Source: Pachyseris speciosa
Lineage: Eukaryota > Cnidaria > Anthozoa > Scleractinia > Pachyseridae
Direction of reading: 5' to 3'
DNA length: 64,000 nucleotides
NCBI GenBank assembly: GCA_016490735.1
Contig: JAEMWC010000279.1
Location: 441,001-505,000, forward strand
The translations under genes were made by a program, and so were the position numbers. Of the stretch, positions 40,055 to 49,859 are shown one piece after another. The notes below the pieces were generated by a model that searched no databases, was not told the origin of the DNA, and saw only the letters and a list, made by a program, of their open reading frames with translations. Numbering within the stretch: the stretch's first letter is position 1; each line of letters starts with the position of its first letter.

Positions 40055-43000
40055 ATGGTCAACGAAAAGCAAAACGTAGATTTTAAATTACTCTCGCTTA
40101 ATGTAAGAGGGATTCGTTCGCCGTCAAAAAGGAAGGCTATATTTCTTTGGCTGGAGAAACAGAAACAGGATATCATTTTTCTACAAGAAACTTATAGTAC
40201 ACCCGAAGTTGAAAGCACGTGGAAGACGCAGTGGAAAGGTAACACGTTCTTTGCTCACGGTACAAACCATAGCTGCGGTGTGATGATTCTTGTCAGAGAA
40301 GATCTAGAATTTGAGTTGAAAGCAGTAAATGCGGACTGCGAAGGCCGCTACATTTTGTTAGAAGTTGTTGTACAAGGCTCAAATTATAACTTTGTGAATG
40401 TTTATGTGCCCAATAAGGTACAGCAACAAAGTGTGTTTTTTAGAAATTTAAATGATGCGCTCGATCTTTTTTGTGGTGACTTTGAAAACAAGATAATTAT
40501 AGGTGGTGACTTTAACGTTACTTTTGACCCTAATCTTGACTGTTCGGGCGGTACTCCGGTTAAAAAAGACTCAGTTAAGTGTATTCAGAATATGTGCCTT
40601 GATTACGATTTGATAGATATATGGAGAGTGAGAAACCCAGACATAGAACGTTTTACTTGGAGACAACGAAAGCCGTTCATTCAAAGAAGGTTAGTTCTGG
40701 CTAATTAGTGACGCCTGTCAAGATGACGTTGAAGATGCAGACATTATTCCTTCTATAAATTCTGATCATTCGGCAATTGTTCTTCATTTTAGTACTATAG
40801 AGAAACAGAATCATGGCCCTTCATACTGGAAATTCAATAGTAGTCTCACCAACGACACTAACTATGTGACTCTAATAAATCAGAGTATTCCGGTCTGGAT
40901 GAACGAATTCAAGGATGTCACTGATAAAAGAGTTTTATGGGATTTAATTAAGTATAGAGTTAGACAGGTGACAATAAAATACAGCAAGGAAAGGGCTCGT
41001 GAAAGAAAGGAGAAATTATCTCAGATTGAAACTTTACTGAAGCAATGTGAAGACGATTGCAGTACTGATCCCACTTCCGAAAATATCGACAAACTAGAAA
41101 TGCTAAAAGGTGAATACAATTCTATCTACGAATACTTTTCTCAAGGCGCTATCATCCGCTCCAGAGCTACGTGGTATGAAAAAGGCGAGAAGAGTAATAA
41201 ATTTTTCTCAGTCACGAATGTCATAAAAAGAACAAGAGTTCGGTTAGAAAAATATTCAGTAAAGATGGTTATTTAATCTCTGATCCAAAACGAGTGATGA
41301 AAGAGATAGAACGCTTTTACGCCGATCTGTATAAGGAGGAGGAGCTAATCCCATCAGCGAATGTTTATGACTCCTTTTTAAAGAATCAGGACATACGTAA
41401 ACTCTCATATGATGATGCCTCAATATGTGAGGGAAGACTGACAAACGCGGAATGCTTTCGTGCTCTTAATCTTTTTTACTGTGATAAATCGCCAGGAAAC
41501 GATGGACTCACAGTTGAGTTCTACAGAGCTTTTTAGGATGTGGTCGGAGACCTTGTTGTCTGCTGCCTTAACAGTGCGTACGAATATGGGCGGCTGTCTA
41601 ATTCTCAAAAACAAGCAGTCTTATAACTTTACTAGAAAAGAAAGACAAAGACAAAAGAAATATTTCCAATTGGAGGCCAATGTCATTGATTACTGTGGAT
41701 GTCAAAATTGGTTCCAAGGAAATTGCGAAAAGACTAGAGACTGTATTACCCCAAATTATACATCATAATCAAAGCGCGTATGTCGAGGGAAGGACTGTGT
41801 TTGATACAGTGAGAGTGATTGAGGATATTTTGGAGTATACTGAGACCAACAAGATTAATGGAAAAATTATTGCTATTGACTTTCAAAAGGTTTTTGATTC
41901 AGTAAGCAGGAACTTTATTTTTGAGGCCCTCTCTGTTTTTAATTTTGGCCCGTCCTTTAAACAGTGGGTATATACATTTTATAATAATATTTCGAGCTGT
42001 GTTTTAAATAATGGTTTTTCTACCGGACCCTTTCAAGTACAGAGAGGTGTGCGACAAGGGGACCCCCTCTCTGCATATTTGTTCATTATTTGTATAGAAA
42101 TATTAGCAATCAATCTCCGTAGTGACAAAAGCATTCGAGGAATCGATGTTAATAATGAGGAAATCAAAATGGGACTCTTTGCTGATGATTTGACAGCTTT
42201 TTTTACGGGACGATCGCTCTCTAGTTAATTTTCTTAAGCTTGTAAAAGAATTCGGTCTGCTTTCAGGTCTCAAGATTAATGTTGAGAAATCGGAAATAAT
42301 GCTTTTGGGCAATCAAGATCCTGCAGTAAGTGATGACTATGAATTGCATAATATCAAAGTCAAGAAAGCCTTGAAAATCTTAGGGGTGTACTTCTCATAT
42401 GATTACCGTCTTAAACAGAAGCTAAACTTTGATGAAATGATTGACTCCATCAAAACAAAATTAAAGATATGAAAGTGGAGAGACCTAACCGTTATAGGCA
42501 GAATTCAGATTGTTAAGACATTTATAGTTCCAATATTTATGTATCGTGCTGGTATGATAAGCCTTAACAAAGAGATTATATCTGAGGCAAATAAATTAAT
42601 TTTCGATTTTATTTGGAAGGGTAAAGATAAAGTTAAACGTCTAACGGTTATCAATGATATTGAGGATGGCGGTCTTAAAGCTCCACACTCGGAATCTATG
42701 ATTAAGACTCAGAGAATACTATGCTGCAAGAAATTCGTGAGTAATGAGCCTAGCAGCTGGAAGACCATTCTATCGTATTATTTGAAGTCGGTTGGAGGTA
42801 AATTCATTTTAAGCTGCAATTTTGATGTAAAGAAACTGCCAGTGAAGCTTCCGAGGTTCCACGAGGAATGTCTTAGCTGCTTTGCGCAATGTTCAGTGGC
42901 GAGTAAGATGACTACTAGTTATGATATTTCGCAGGAAACACTGTCCGAAGTTATTATTTGGAATAATAAGCATATTTGTGTTGATGGTAAGTCTGTTTAT

Positions 43001-43860
43001 AATCGTAGACTTGTTGATAAAGGGATAATTTCATTAGGTGATTTAGCGCTCGGAAAAAATGGATTGGCACCCTGGCGTGATTTTAGGAAATTAGATATAT
43101 CACCTCTCGACGCTTTCCAATTAACTGCATTGTGCGATGCTTTGCCAACAAAGTATCGCCAGTCTTTACAGATATATCATTGTGTCAATCCAGAGCCTTT
43201 TGACTCAGAGAACCATACTCAACTTTGTTTGAATGGTCAAAATGTAGCGCTGAGTAAAGTTGTTTCTAAAGCCGGGTACAAAGAACTTCGCTCTAGGGTT
43301 ATTAAACAACCGACAGCTCAATCGAAATACGAAGCAGAATATGCTAATGTTGTTTTAGATTGGAAGATCTATAGCCTTCCTTTCACTGTTGCAATGGATT
43401 CAAAGACTCGACAATTTCAGTACAAAATATTAAATGGATATTTAGTAACGAATGTCTATCTGAAAAAGGTTGGTATGAAACTATCATCTGACTGCTCTTT
43501 TTGTGCAGATGCGGACGAATCTCTAGAGCACTTGTTTACTTCCTGCCCCCATGTTCTCTTGTTCTGAAAGGATCTCTCGGACTGGTTTAACGATCTTGAT
43601 GTTAAAGTAGATTTACTTACTAAGGCGGATATAATTTTCGGTAGTTGGGATCGCAAAGATGATTTTTTTAATCACGTCCTGCTTATTGCTAAGCAGTACG
43701 TATATTATTGTAGAAACAACGTTCTCGTACCATCTCTCCGAGCATGCACCTCTAGAATTAAAGCTGTTTATGAGTTGGAGACTGCTATTTCAAAAAGTGG
43801 AAAGAGTTTGGCCTTTCATCTTCAAAAGTGGGGCAAGTATTGTAGACAAGGGCAATAACG
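40055..43860 (+). pseudogene. LINE ORF2 (endonuclease, reverse transcriptase, zinc knuckle), multiply broken
   Basis: The endonuclease comes first: LLSLNVRGIRSPSKRKAIF, LQETYST, then IIGGDFNVTFDPNLD. Shifts occur near 40690, 41245 and 41690, with a stop at 41533. The reverse transcriptase includes QSAYVEGRTVFDTVRV, IIAIDFQKVFDSVSRNFI, VQRGVRQGDPLSAYLF and GLFADDLTAF, with the catalytic ADD intact. Further stops lie near 42226 and 42470. The C-terminal part (42539-43567) ends in CSFCADADESLEHLFTSC, the zf-RVT knuckle, and a TGA at 43566 interrupts the last 100 codons. No active product is possible. Confidence 0.88.
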
Positions 43861-43996
43861 TATTGCAGAAGTGTTCACAACCCTCGCGGCCTCGTCAAAA
43901 CGTGTTAACTTAATATTCTCAGTTTGTTGTTATCAGCTTATGTAGCTCTAATGTAGTTTGTGCGTGTGTGTGTGTGTGTGTGTGTGTTGTAGCTTA

Positions 43997-44349
43997 GGCC
44001 CGTTTCAAACGTCGTGCTACTGCCGTGTCGAACTCAATTAATCGAATTAAATTCGACTCAGGCACGACGTTTGAAACCAAGTCGTGCTACTGCCGTGTAG
44101 CACGGCAAGCCTTTCCGTGCTACACGGCAGTAGCACGACTTGGTTTCAAACGTCGTGCTACTACCGTGTCGAACTCAATTCATAAATTAACAATTTGGAT
44201 TTGCTTCGTACAATGGCTGCTCAGTGTTTTGATTACGGCACCCGACGATTCTGAGTAAGAGATTGGGCAACAGCTTTTTATCCGACAGAATTAAATTCGA
44301 CGTCTGAAACGAAGTCGTGCTGGAGTCGTGCGACAGTCGAGCCAGCTTA

Positions 44350-44381
<32 letters not shown>
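43997..44381. mobile_element. Nested palindromic MITE
   Basis: The ends read GGCCCGTTTCAAACGTCGTG and its complement. Inside, a second hairpin pairs 44064-44105 with 44115-44156 and repeats the same end motif (GTCGTGCTACTGCCGTG). TA-rich bases flank it (TTA before, TAT after). It sits just 3' of the LINE's (GT)n tract. Confidence 0.8.
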
Positions 44382-44382
<1 letters not shown>

Positions 44383-44416
44383 ATATGTTGTCCTAGTGTA
44401 GTCATTTGTTTTGTCA

Positions 44417-45480
44417 TTACCAAATGTAAACAATAAAAAATAAATTAAATACAAAAAAAAGCGTGTCATTTACGAGACCAAAGGAATGTGGTTCTCTTTT
44501 TGTAAAAAATATTCGGTGCATTAGCTTGAAATAAAATTTTCTTAGTTTATTATCGCTTGACATATACTTTACACTGCTGAAAAAGGAATCAGTCTCGGTG
44601 GCGTGTGACTGTAAATCTCTCTGCCATTTTTCAACCCCCTTCAATGCGTCTTTGTACCTCGGATTTTCTATCAGAAGCCTGTAATAATCCCTAGTTTTCA
44701 TTTTATGCAAATTTATAGTAATGTCAGTAGTTAGTTGGAACTCGCTCGCTGAAGAAAAAGGTGGATTTGTCTATTAGTTTTGCTCTTGCCCTATCAATAA
44801 GAGACTGTGGGATTGACGATAACAACCTGAATATGAGTTAAGAAATTGCAGTTTAAATCGTACTTTCGAACGAACTCTGCGTGAAAGAGGAGCTTCCCAT
44901 CCGCTCTCAGAAGATCTCGAATAAGAGTAACATTCCTATTAAACCAGCTCCCATAGAAAATTGTTCGACCATTTATGCGAATTTATTTGTTATTGAATAC
45001 AATCAATTCCTGGTCACTGTCTTGGGAATTGGAAGAGGGTTTAAGTTCAGCGAAATAATGTAACAATAACTTGTAAAAGTTTGGGAAATGTGCCTCCTCA
45101 GGACATTTTTGGTAATAATTACAACGCAACAAAATTTTTAACCCACCGTGTACTTATCAAAAAAAATGTTCTGGAATTACTTCCCAGGTCCTTTATTAAG
45201 AATCTCGAGATCCAAGCTAGTTTGAGCGATTTAGACATGGTCTCCACGCTGGGTGCACGTAAGCCCCCTTGGTTATAGTCTAGAAACATAACTTAACGAT
45301 TGATTTTGTCCTTCTCTTTTTCCAAATGAATTTAAAAATTCCAGAGTCAGCGGCGTTAATATAATCTTTAGGAATGTCAAGAATTGAAATCTGGTGTCCG
45401 AGCTGCGAGATAGATAAGCTTTTTGTTATGAGACATCTTCCGAACAGTGTCGAAGATTTGGAGACTGTCAAATATCATGA
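44417..45480 (-). pseudogene. L1/Tx1-type LINE ORF2 C-terminal remnant
   Basis: On the minus strand the frame near 45471-45280 reads FGRCLITKSLSISQLGHQI, then IFKFIWKKRRTKSI. Near 44710-44500 it reads DNKLRKFYFKLMHRIFFTKR. Both are landmarks of the region after the reverse transcriptase domain. Between them the frame is lost. This is the third L1/Tx1 fragment within 7 kb. Confidence 0.65.
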
Positions 45481-45689
45481 ACGGTTTCAATTTTTAGCAA
45501 TTTTTCCCTAAACAGTTATAATTGTCAGTTGTCTTTGTATGTCATATGAGACGAAGATCCCCAAGGCTCTCATTGGACTCTCCGGCCATTTGAATACGAA
45601 TCCGGTTTTTCTTTAGAATACCTCCAGAGTCCTAGCCACAAAGCTGTGGTTTTGAATGGGTTAAGGCGGGACTTAACCTAAACACCGTT

Positions 45690-46250
45690 TTTGCGTCGCT
45701 CGACATGGTTTTGACGTTAATATCTCGTCCACGTTTCAAGCAATCCAAAATCTCTATGCTCATCCCACGAAGCTGTATAGACCTCTTTAGCTTGTATGTT
45801 TTGTTTTCCCAATGTAGGTCAAGTGATGTTACCCTAGAGAACTGTTTCTTTGCAATTTCGTCTTGTTCACGTGTATAAGTACGCATAATTTATGAAATTC
45901 CCTTGGGAACATCTCATGACCTACATTGGGAAAACAAAATGTAGAAGCTAAAGAGGTCCATAGTGGGATATTGTGTGAATTTTTTGGTGATTTTTGGACA
46001 TATTTGGGAAGAGATAATTTTTCTAGAAGAATTAGTTAAATTTAGGGAAATAGGGAATATTAAAGATTTAATGGAGGTTTGAAATTGGAATTTGAAGTGG
46101 AAAATTAGTAAATTAGTAAACAGTTCCCCAGCAACCTTCAGTGCCCTGGTGGGGTGTCATCTGTCTGGTGGCGTTCCAAAACATTTTTGTACATTTTAAT
46201 CCCTTCTTTAAAATCCTTAAAATTTCACTCCAATTCACCTTAAGTCCCAC
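45690..46250. repeat. Dispersed repeat R, copy 1, carrying a MITE
   Basis: The copy shares GCAATCCAAAATC, GATATTGTGTGAATTTTTTG, CAGTTCCCCAGCAACCTTCA and TTGTACATTTTAATCC with 47870-48590. It contains a 180-bp MITE that the second copy lacks. Confidence 0.75.
45780..45960. mobile_element. Short MITE inserted in repeat R
   Basis: The arms pair GACCTCTTTAGCTTGTATG with its approximate complement, and TTCCCAATGTAGGTCA with TGACCTACATTGGGAA. The empty site is seen at about 47965 in copy 2 (AGCTGTACTGTGGG). Confidence 0.75.
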
Positions 46251-46259
46251 CTTAATGGG

Positions 46260-47860
46260 ATCTTCCACTCAAGACCACCTTTTTCTTCAAAACTAAACTA
46301 ACTCAGTAGAAACCACCATCATGCAACTCGTTGCCATGAATGATGACAAACACAATGATGTTTGAGTCTCTTGTTGCCATGGTAACAGAACAAGCTTTTG
46401 TTAGATGTCTTTAATAGTGCTTCCTCAGTAACAATAAATGAGCAAAAGCACTTAGGCAAGGGGGCAAGAAACAACTTTTTACAAATTATGTTTGCATTGA
46501 TCCATTCTGTGAACCTAAACTTGTGGACTGACTCTAGTTATTTGCAGAGAGAAAATCTTCAAAGTTTCACTTTGCCAAAAATGGCTGTTTTTGGCCTATA
46601 CCTACCATCAGTCTTTGGAATGTTATGAGAGAACTATTCAACAGATTGGCTTTATTCTGGTCCATTACATAGAATGTTTGTCTGCCTCAAATTTGAGCCC
46701 TAAACTATAATGCTAGTAAAGGTAAAAGCATGGAAAATAAATAATATACAAATATCATGCCAGTTTCAAATTTCAAACTGGCATAGGGTCAACAAAAAAT
46801 TGCTCTGGTCAGGTTTTGCCATCTTTCCCAACAATATCAGTGCAAAAGTGTTTGTTACACATGAAGCAAAGGGGAAGAAACTCAAACAGGCATGACAATG
46901 CATTCTCCAGCAAAGTAATAGCATAGAAATGGAATGAAAACAACATATCAGCTCCAAAATAGCTAAAAATAGTGCATGGATTAAATGAAAATCTTACCTC
47001 GCAAACGAGCAGTCTGGACAAAGCTTTTTTCAACTTAATCCTTTACTCAGAGAGTAAACATAACAAAACAGCTCTTCTGCTTCCAAATTAAAGAGGAGGT
47101 TTGTAATAAAAGGCAAACAAGACCTCTATCAGCTCTGACCTCATTGCATCCTGGGAAAGTCCACATGTCTTTGAGTGGGAAAGGATAATCCAAAGCAATT
47201 TACCATTTTCTGACCAAGTCTCAAACCAGGCTTCAATCCGGCACCAAAATTTGTTCGGGCACCTTCAGTATTCAATGAAACTTCCGCCAGTGAAGATTGA
47301 AGCCTGGCGAGACAAGGCACATCTTGTCCACAAGCAACAAACTGTCAGCAGATTCAAGCGAGCGTTCGAACAAAGTTTGTTGTATTCGCAGTGCCAATAA
47401 GCGGTTTGGGATTGGTTTGGGATGGGCAAGGTTTAAGCCTTCTTAGCCCTTGATGATGAACTCTGGCACCAGTAAATGACCCAAAACACAGTAATTTAGG
47501 GCAAGTTTAATTTGACACATTCCAGGGTAAATCAGTCGACCAGAGAGTGAATTAAACGAGTCGAGTATAGCCACGTGACCAGCTGTCATGTGACAAGATA
47601 TATGCATAACAATACCCAATCCCCGATCAAACTCTTTGAAGATATAAGAGTTTTAATACCCCCCCCCCCCAACTCACTTTTAGCAAAAAATCTACGATTT
47701 CCATACATTTTCTATTGTATAAAACCACCTTGAAACGAAATTACAGTAAAAGTGATAAAAATATGTAACTCATTCGCTTTAATGTGGATTACCCTAAGAT
47801 TCGAAAAAATTAATGCGAAAAATACCCTGATGGTCTTTCTTAGGTGTTGGCTCAAGCCGG
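46260..47860. other. No gene recognised
   Basis: Low-copy AT-rich sequence with a C tract at 47661-47670. The short frames do not resemble proteins. A GTAAGA donor-like site on the minus strand at about 46998 has no supporting exon. Confidence 0.4.
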
Positions 47861-47869
47861 GACTCAAGC

Positions 47870-48590
47870 CGGGACGTTTTTGCGTCGCTTAACATGGATT
47901 TGACGTTAATATTTCGTTCGCGTTTCAAGCAATCCAAAATCCCTATGCTCATCCCAGGAAGCTGTACTGTGGGATATTGTGTGAATTTTTTGGTGATTTT
48001 TGGGCATATTTGGGAAGAGATAATTTTTCTAGAAGAATTAGTTAAATTTAGGGAAATAGGGAACATTGAGGATTTAATGAAGGTTTAAAATTGGAATTTG
48101 TAGTGGAAAATTAGTAAATGGACACCAAAACAGTTCCCCAGCAACCTTCAGTGCCCTGGTGAGGTGTCAATTTAAGTCTATAAATTAAGAACTTTCCTCG
48201 TGAACTGACTTCCCCTTATTTTGCTTTTTTGTTTGTTTTTTGTTTGTGTTCTTGCTTTTTTAACCTAAATATGCTTACAAATTAAATAAGACACGCCTAA
48301 ATTATCATTTTATAGTTGTATTTTTCTTGAGGTGCCTGTAGCCCGAATAAGCCCTAATGGTTTCTATATGGGCATCCTCGCCTAATGCTTTTCTTTTATC
48401 GATTACTTAATATCTCTTGCAGTTTAATATATATTTATTTTGTAATTTAAATCAACAATAAGTGGCAAAACTAAACTGAAACTGAAGCTGAAACAACTCT
48501 CTGGTGGTGTTCCAAAACATTTTTGTACATTTTAATCCTTTCTTTAAACTCCTTAAAATTTCACTCCAATTCACCTTAAGTCCCACCGCA
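47870..48590. repeat. Dispersed repeat R, copy 2, with an internal insertion
   Basis: The copy is colinear with 45690-46160 (without the MITE) to about 48170. It is then interrupted by about 310 bp of other sequence and resumes at about 48500 with GTTCCAAAACATTTTTGTAC. Confidence 0.7.
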
Positions 48591-48599
48591 AGCCGCAAG

Positions 48600-49298
48600 C
48601 CGCAAGCCTAACAGACTTCATATTGAAGTAAGATTTGTGTTTTTTTTTTTTTTTTTTTTTGTTATTTCTTCGAAATACGCTTTTTTAGTAATGACTTTCA
48701 AACACCGAGCATAGCACGCTTGAGCTGCCCGTGGTACAAACAGTCCTCAGAAATGAAGATAGACAAGAAAACATCCTCTCCTAAACATTTATTCTAATGA
48801 CCCTTTCTTTTATAACCCTTTTAGCCCTAACGGTGACCAGTATTTACTTTTAACGCGCAACAACTATTTGTGTCAAAACAAGATTGGCTTATCGTTTCCA
48901 AAAACAATCAACATTATGAAACAAACTAACACGTTCGCACATTCCACACATACATTCCACCCTAGGGCGGTGAAGGAGCTAGCTATTTGCTACAATTTCC
49001 TCATTCGACAAATAAAATACTCGACAATTAGTCTCCGGTAGTGGTCTGTATTAATAGAAAAACTTCCATCGAGCAATGCGTCATCCAAATGGGTGATGGT
49101 AAACGAACTCAACAAGGACAACAAGCTGATAGATACAAAGCAAGAGAGATTATGCGAATTACACCCTGAACAATAGTATTACCCAGCTAGCACTATGAAT
49201 AGAACGTTAGGACACTAGGAAACCCTTATGAGACAGTAATTTTCGGTTAAGTGACATTTGGCGACGCTTGTGGTCGCGTGTCGCGGGTCGCGTGTGCC
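48600..49298. other. No gene recognised
   Basis: The stretch holds a T tract at 48637-48660 and low-complexity flanks only. Confidence 0.4.
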
Positions 49299-49311
49299 AT
49301 GAATAAGATGG

Positions 49312-49537
49312 AGGATATACCTCACAAATTAATGTGATTTGGTAAGCTGAAGCCACTCTAAAGGCACTAAGGCCACATGGTAGCGGGCATTACCCCTTAA
49401 ATCTACCAAAGCAAAGATTGAGCCCAAGCATTAGCAGCCATGGACAGCTGTTTCGGCCTTGTTAGGCCTCATCAGCATGGCATAGCTAATGCTCAGGCTC
49501 AAGTACCCACATATCCATAAAACAAGCAGTGAAAACG
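49312..49537 (-). mobile_element. SINE-like retroelement with a hammerhead ribozyme, 12-bp target duplication
   Basis: The element is 226 bp and flanked by TGAATAAGATGG at 49300-49311 and 49538-49549. Its 5' part (minus strand) holds a full hammerhead ribozyme. A 130-bp body follows with GGGGTAATGCCCGCTACC and CACATTAATTTGTGAGG. There is no poly-A tail and no tRNA head. A truncated copy lies at 60229-60370. It is like retrozymes and other ribozyme-bearing non-autonomous retroelements. LINE- or Penelope-type machinery would have to insert it. Confidence 0.85.
49428..49492 (-). ncRNA. Hammerhead ribozyme, type I, complete
   Basis: Read on the minus strand, stem I pairs GCATTAGC with GCTAATGC and, after an internal loop, CCATG with CATGG. 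The core CTGATGA is followed by stem II (GGCCT-AACA-AGGCC, five perfect pairs), GAAA, a two-pair stem III (AC...GT) around AGCT and the GTC cleavage triplet. The predicted cut lies between 49443 and 49442. Every core base is conserved and the helices are perfect, so self-cleavage is very likely. Confidence 0.92.
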
Positions 49538-49548
49538 TGAATAAGATG

Positions 49549-49680
49549 GGTTCACTACAGCTTAGAGAGTTAGCAATTGTAGTTTCGTTACTAGTTGTGT
49601 TCGTGTCTATAACGCTTCAGTATCTACTTACCGAACATGCCACAAATATGGAAAACATCGCTAGGAAGGGTAAAACTTGA
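49549..49680 (+). CDS. Hypothetical signal-anchor ORF beside the ribozyme element
   Basis: ATG at 49549 opens a frame of 43 codons with the hydrophobic run LAIVVSLLVVFVSITLQYLL. It ends at a stop unless a weak donor (AGG then GTAAAA) is used. The target duplication of the ribozyme element falls on its first codons: before the insertion an ATG at 49299 would have preceded the same frame. It overlaps a minus-strand exon candidate, and at most one of the two is likely to be real. Confidence 0.25.
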   Translation, partial: GSLQLRELAIVVSLLVVFVSITLQYLLTEHATNMENIARKGKT

Positions 49681-49812
49681 ATGTTTGCAGACATCGCAGA
49701 GCCGGAACCACACATCCGATCCACGATTACATTGTAGAATGAAAACTAGAAATGATTTCTTAGCACATTCTTTTGGACAAGGAGGAGCGTATTTCCCTCT
49801 TTTATCAGTTGT
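49632..49812 (-). CDS. Candidate Cys-rich exon of unknown gene
   Basis: The 181-bp minus-strand segment runs from TTTGATACAG to a strong donor (TTCG then GTAAGTAG). It encodes six cysteines in 60 residues (CPKEC, then QC, LCDVC, IC) without a stop. Phase is 0 at the start and 1 at the end. It does not fit the phase needed upstream of the receptor gene (0), and I know no family with this spacing. Confidence 0.3.
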
Positions 49813-49859
49813 CTGTATCAAATATTTGTTACGACAGGGTCAACTTCCTTAATCCTATT

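Larger units (their letters stand above)
38830..43960 (+). mobile_element. L1/Tx1-type LINE, near full length, inactive
   Basis: It has two ORFs in the usual order, ORF1 (38861-39608) and ORF2 (about 40055-43860), and ends near a (GT)n tract at 43964-43988. Several shifts and stops make it inactive. It lies upstream of the receptor gene and on the opposite strand. Confidence 0.85.

Noticed and set aside
46990..47035. Small minus-strand exon with CPDC and donor GTAAGA as an upstream receptor exon
   Set aside because: No acceptor that gives the required phase and length; the frame closes at once upstream.
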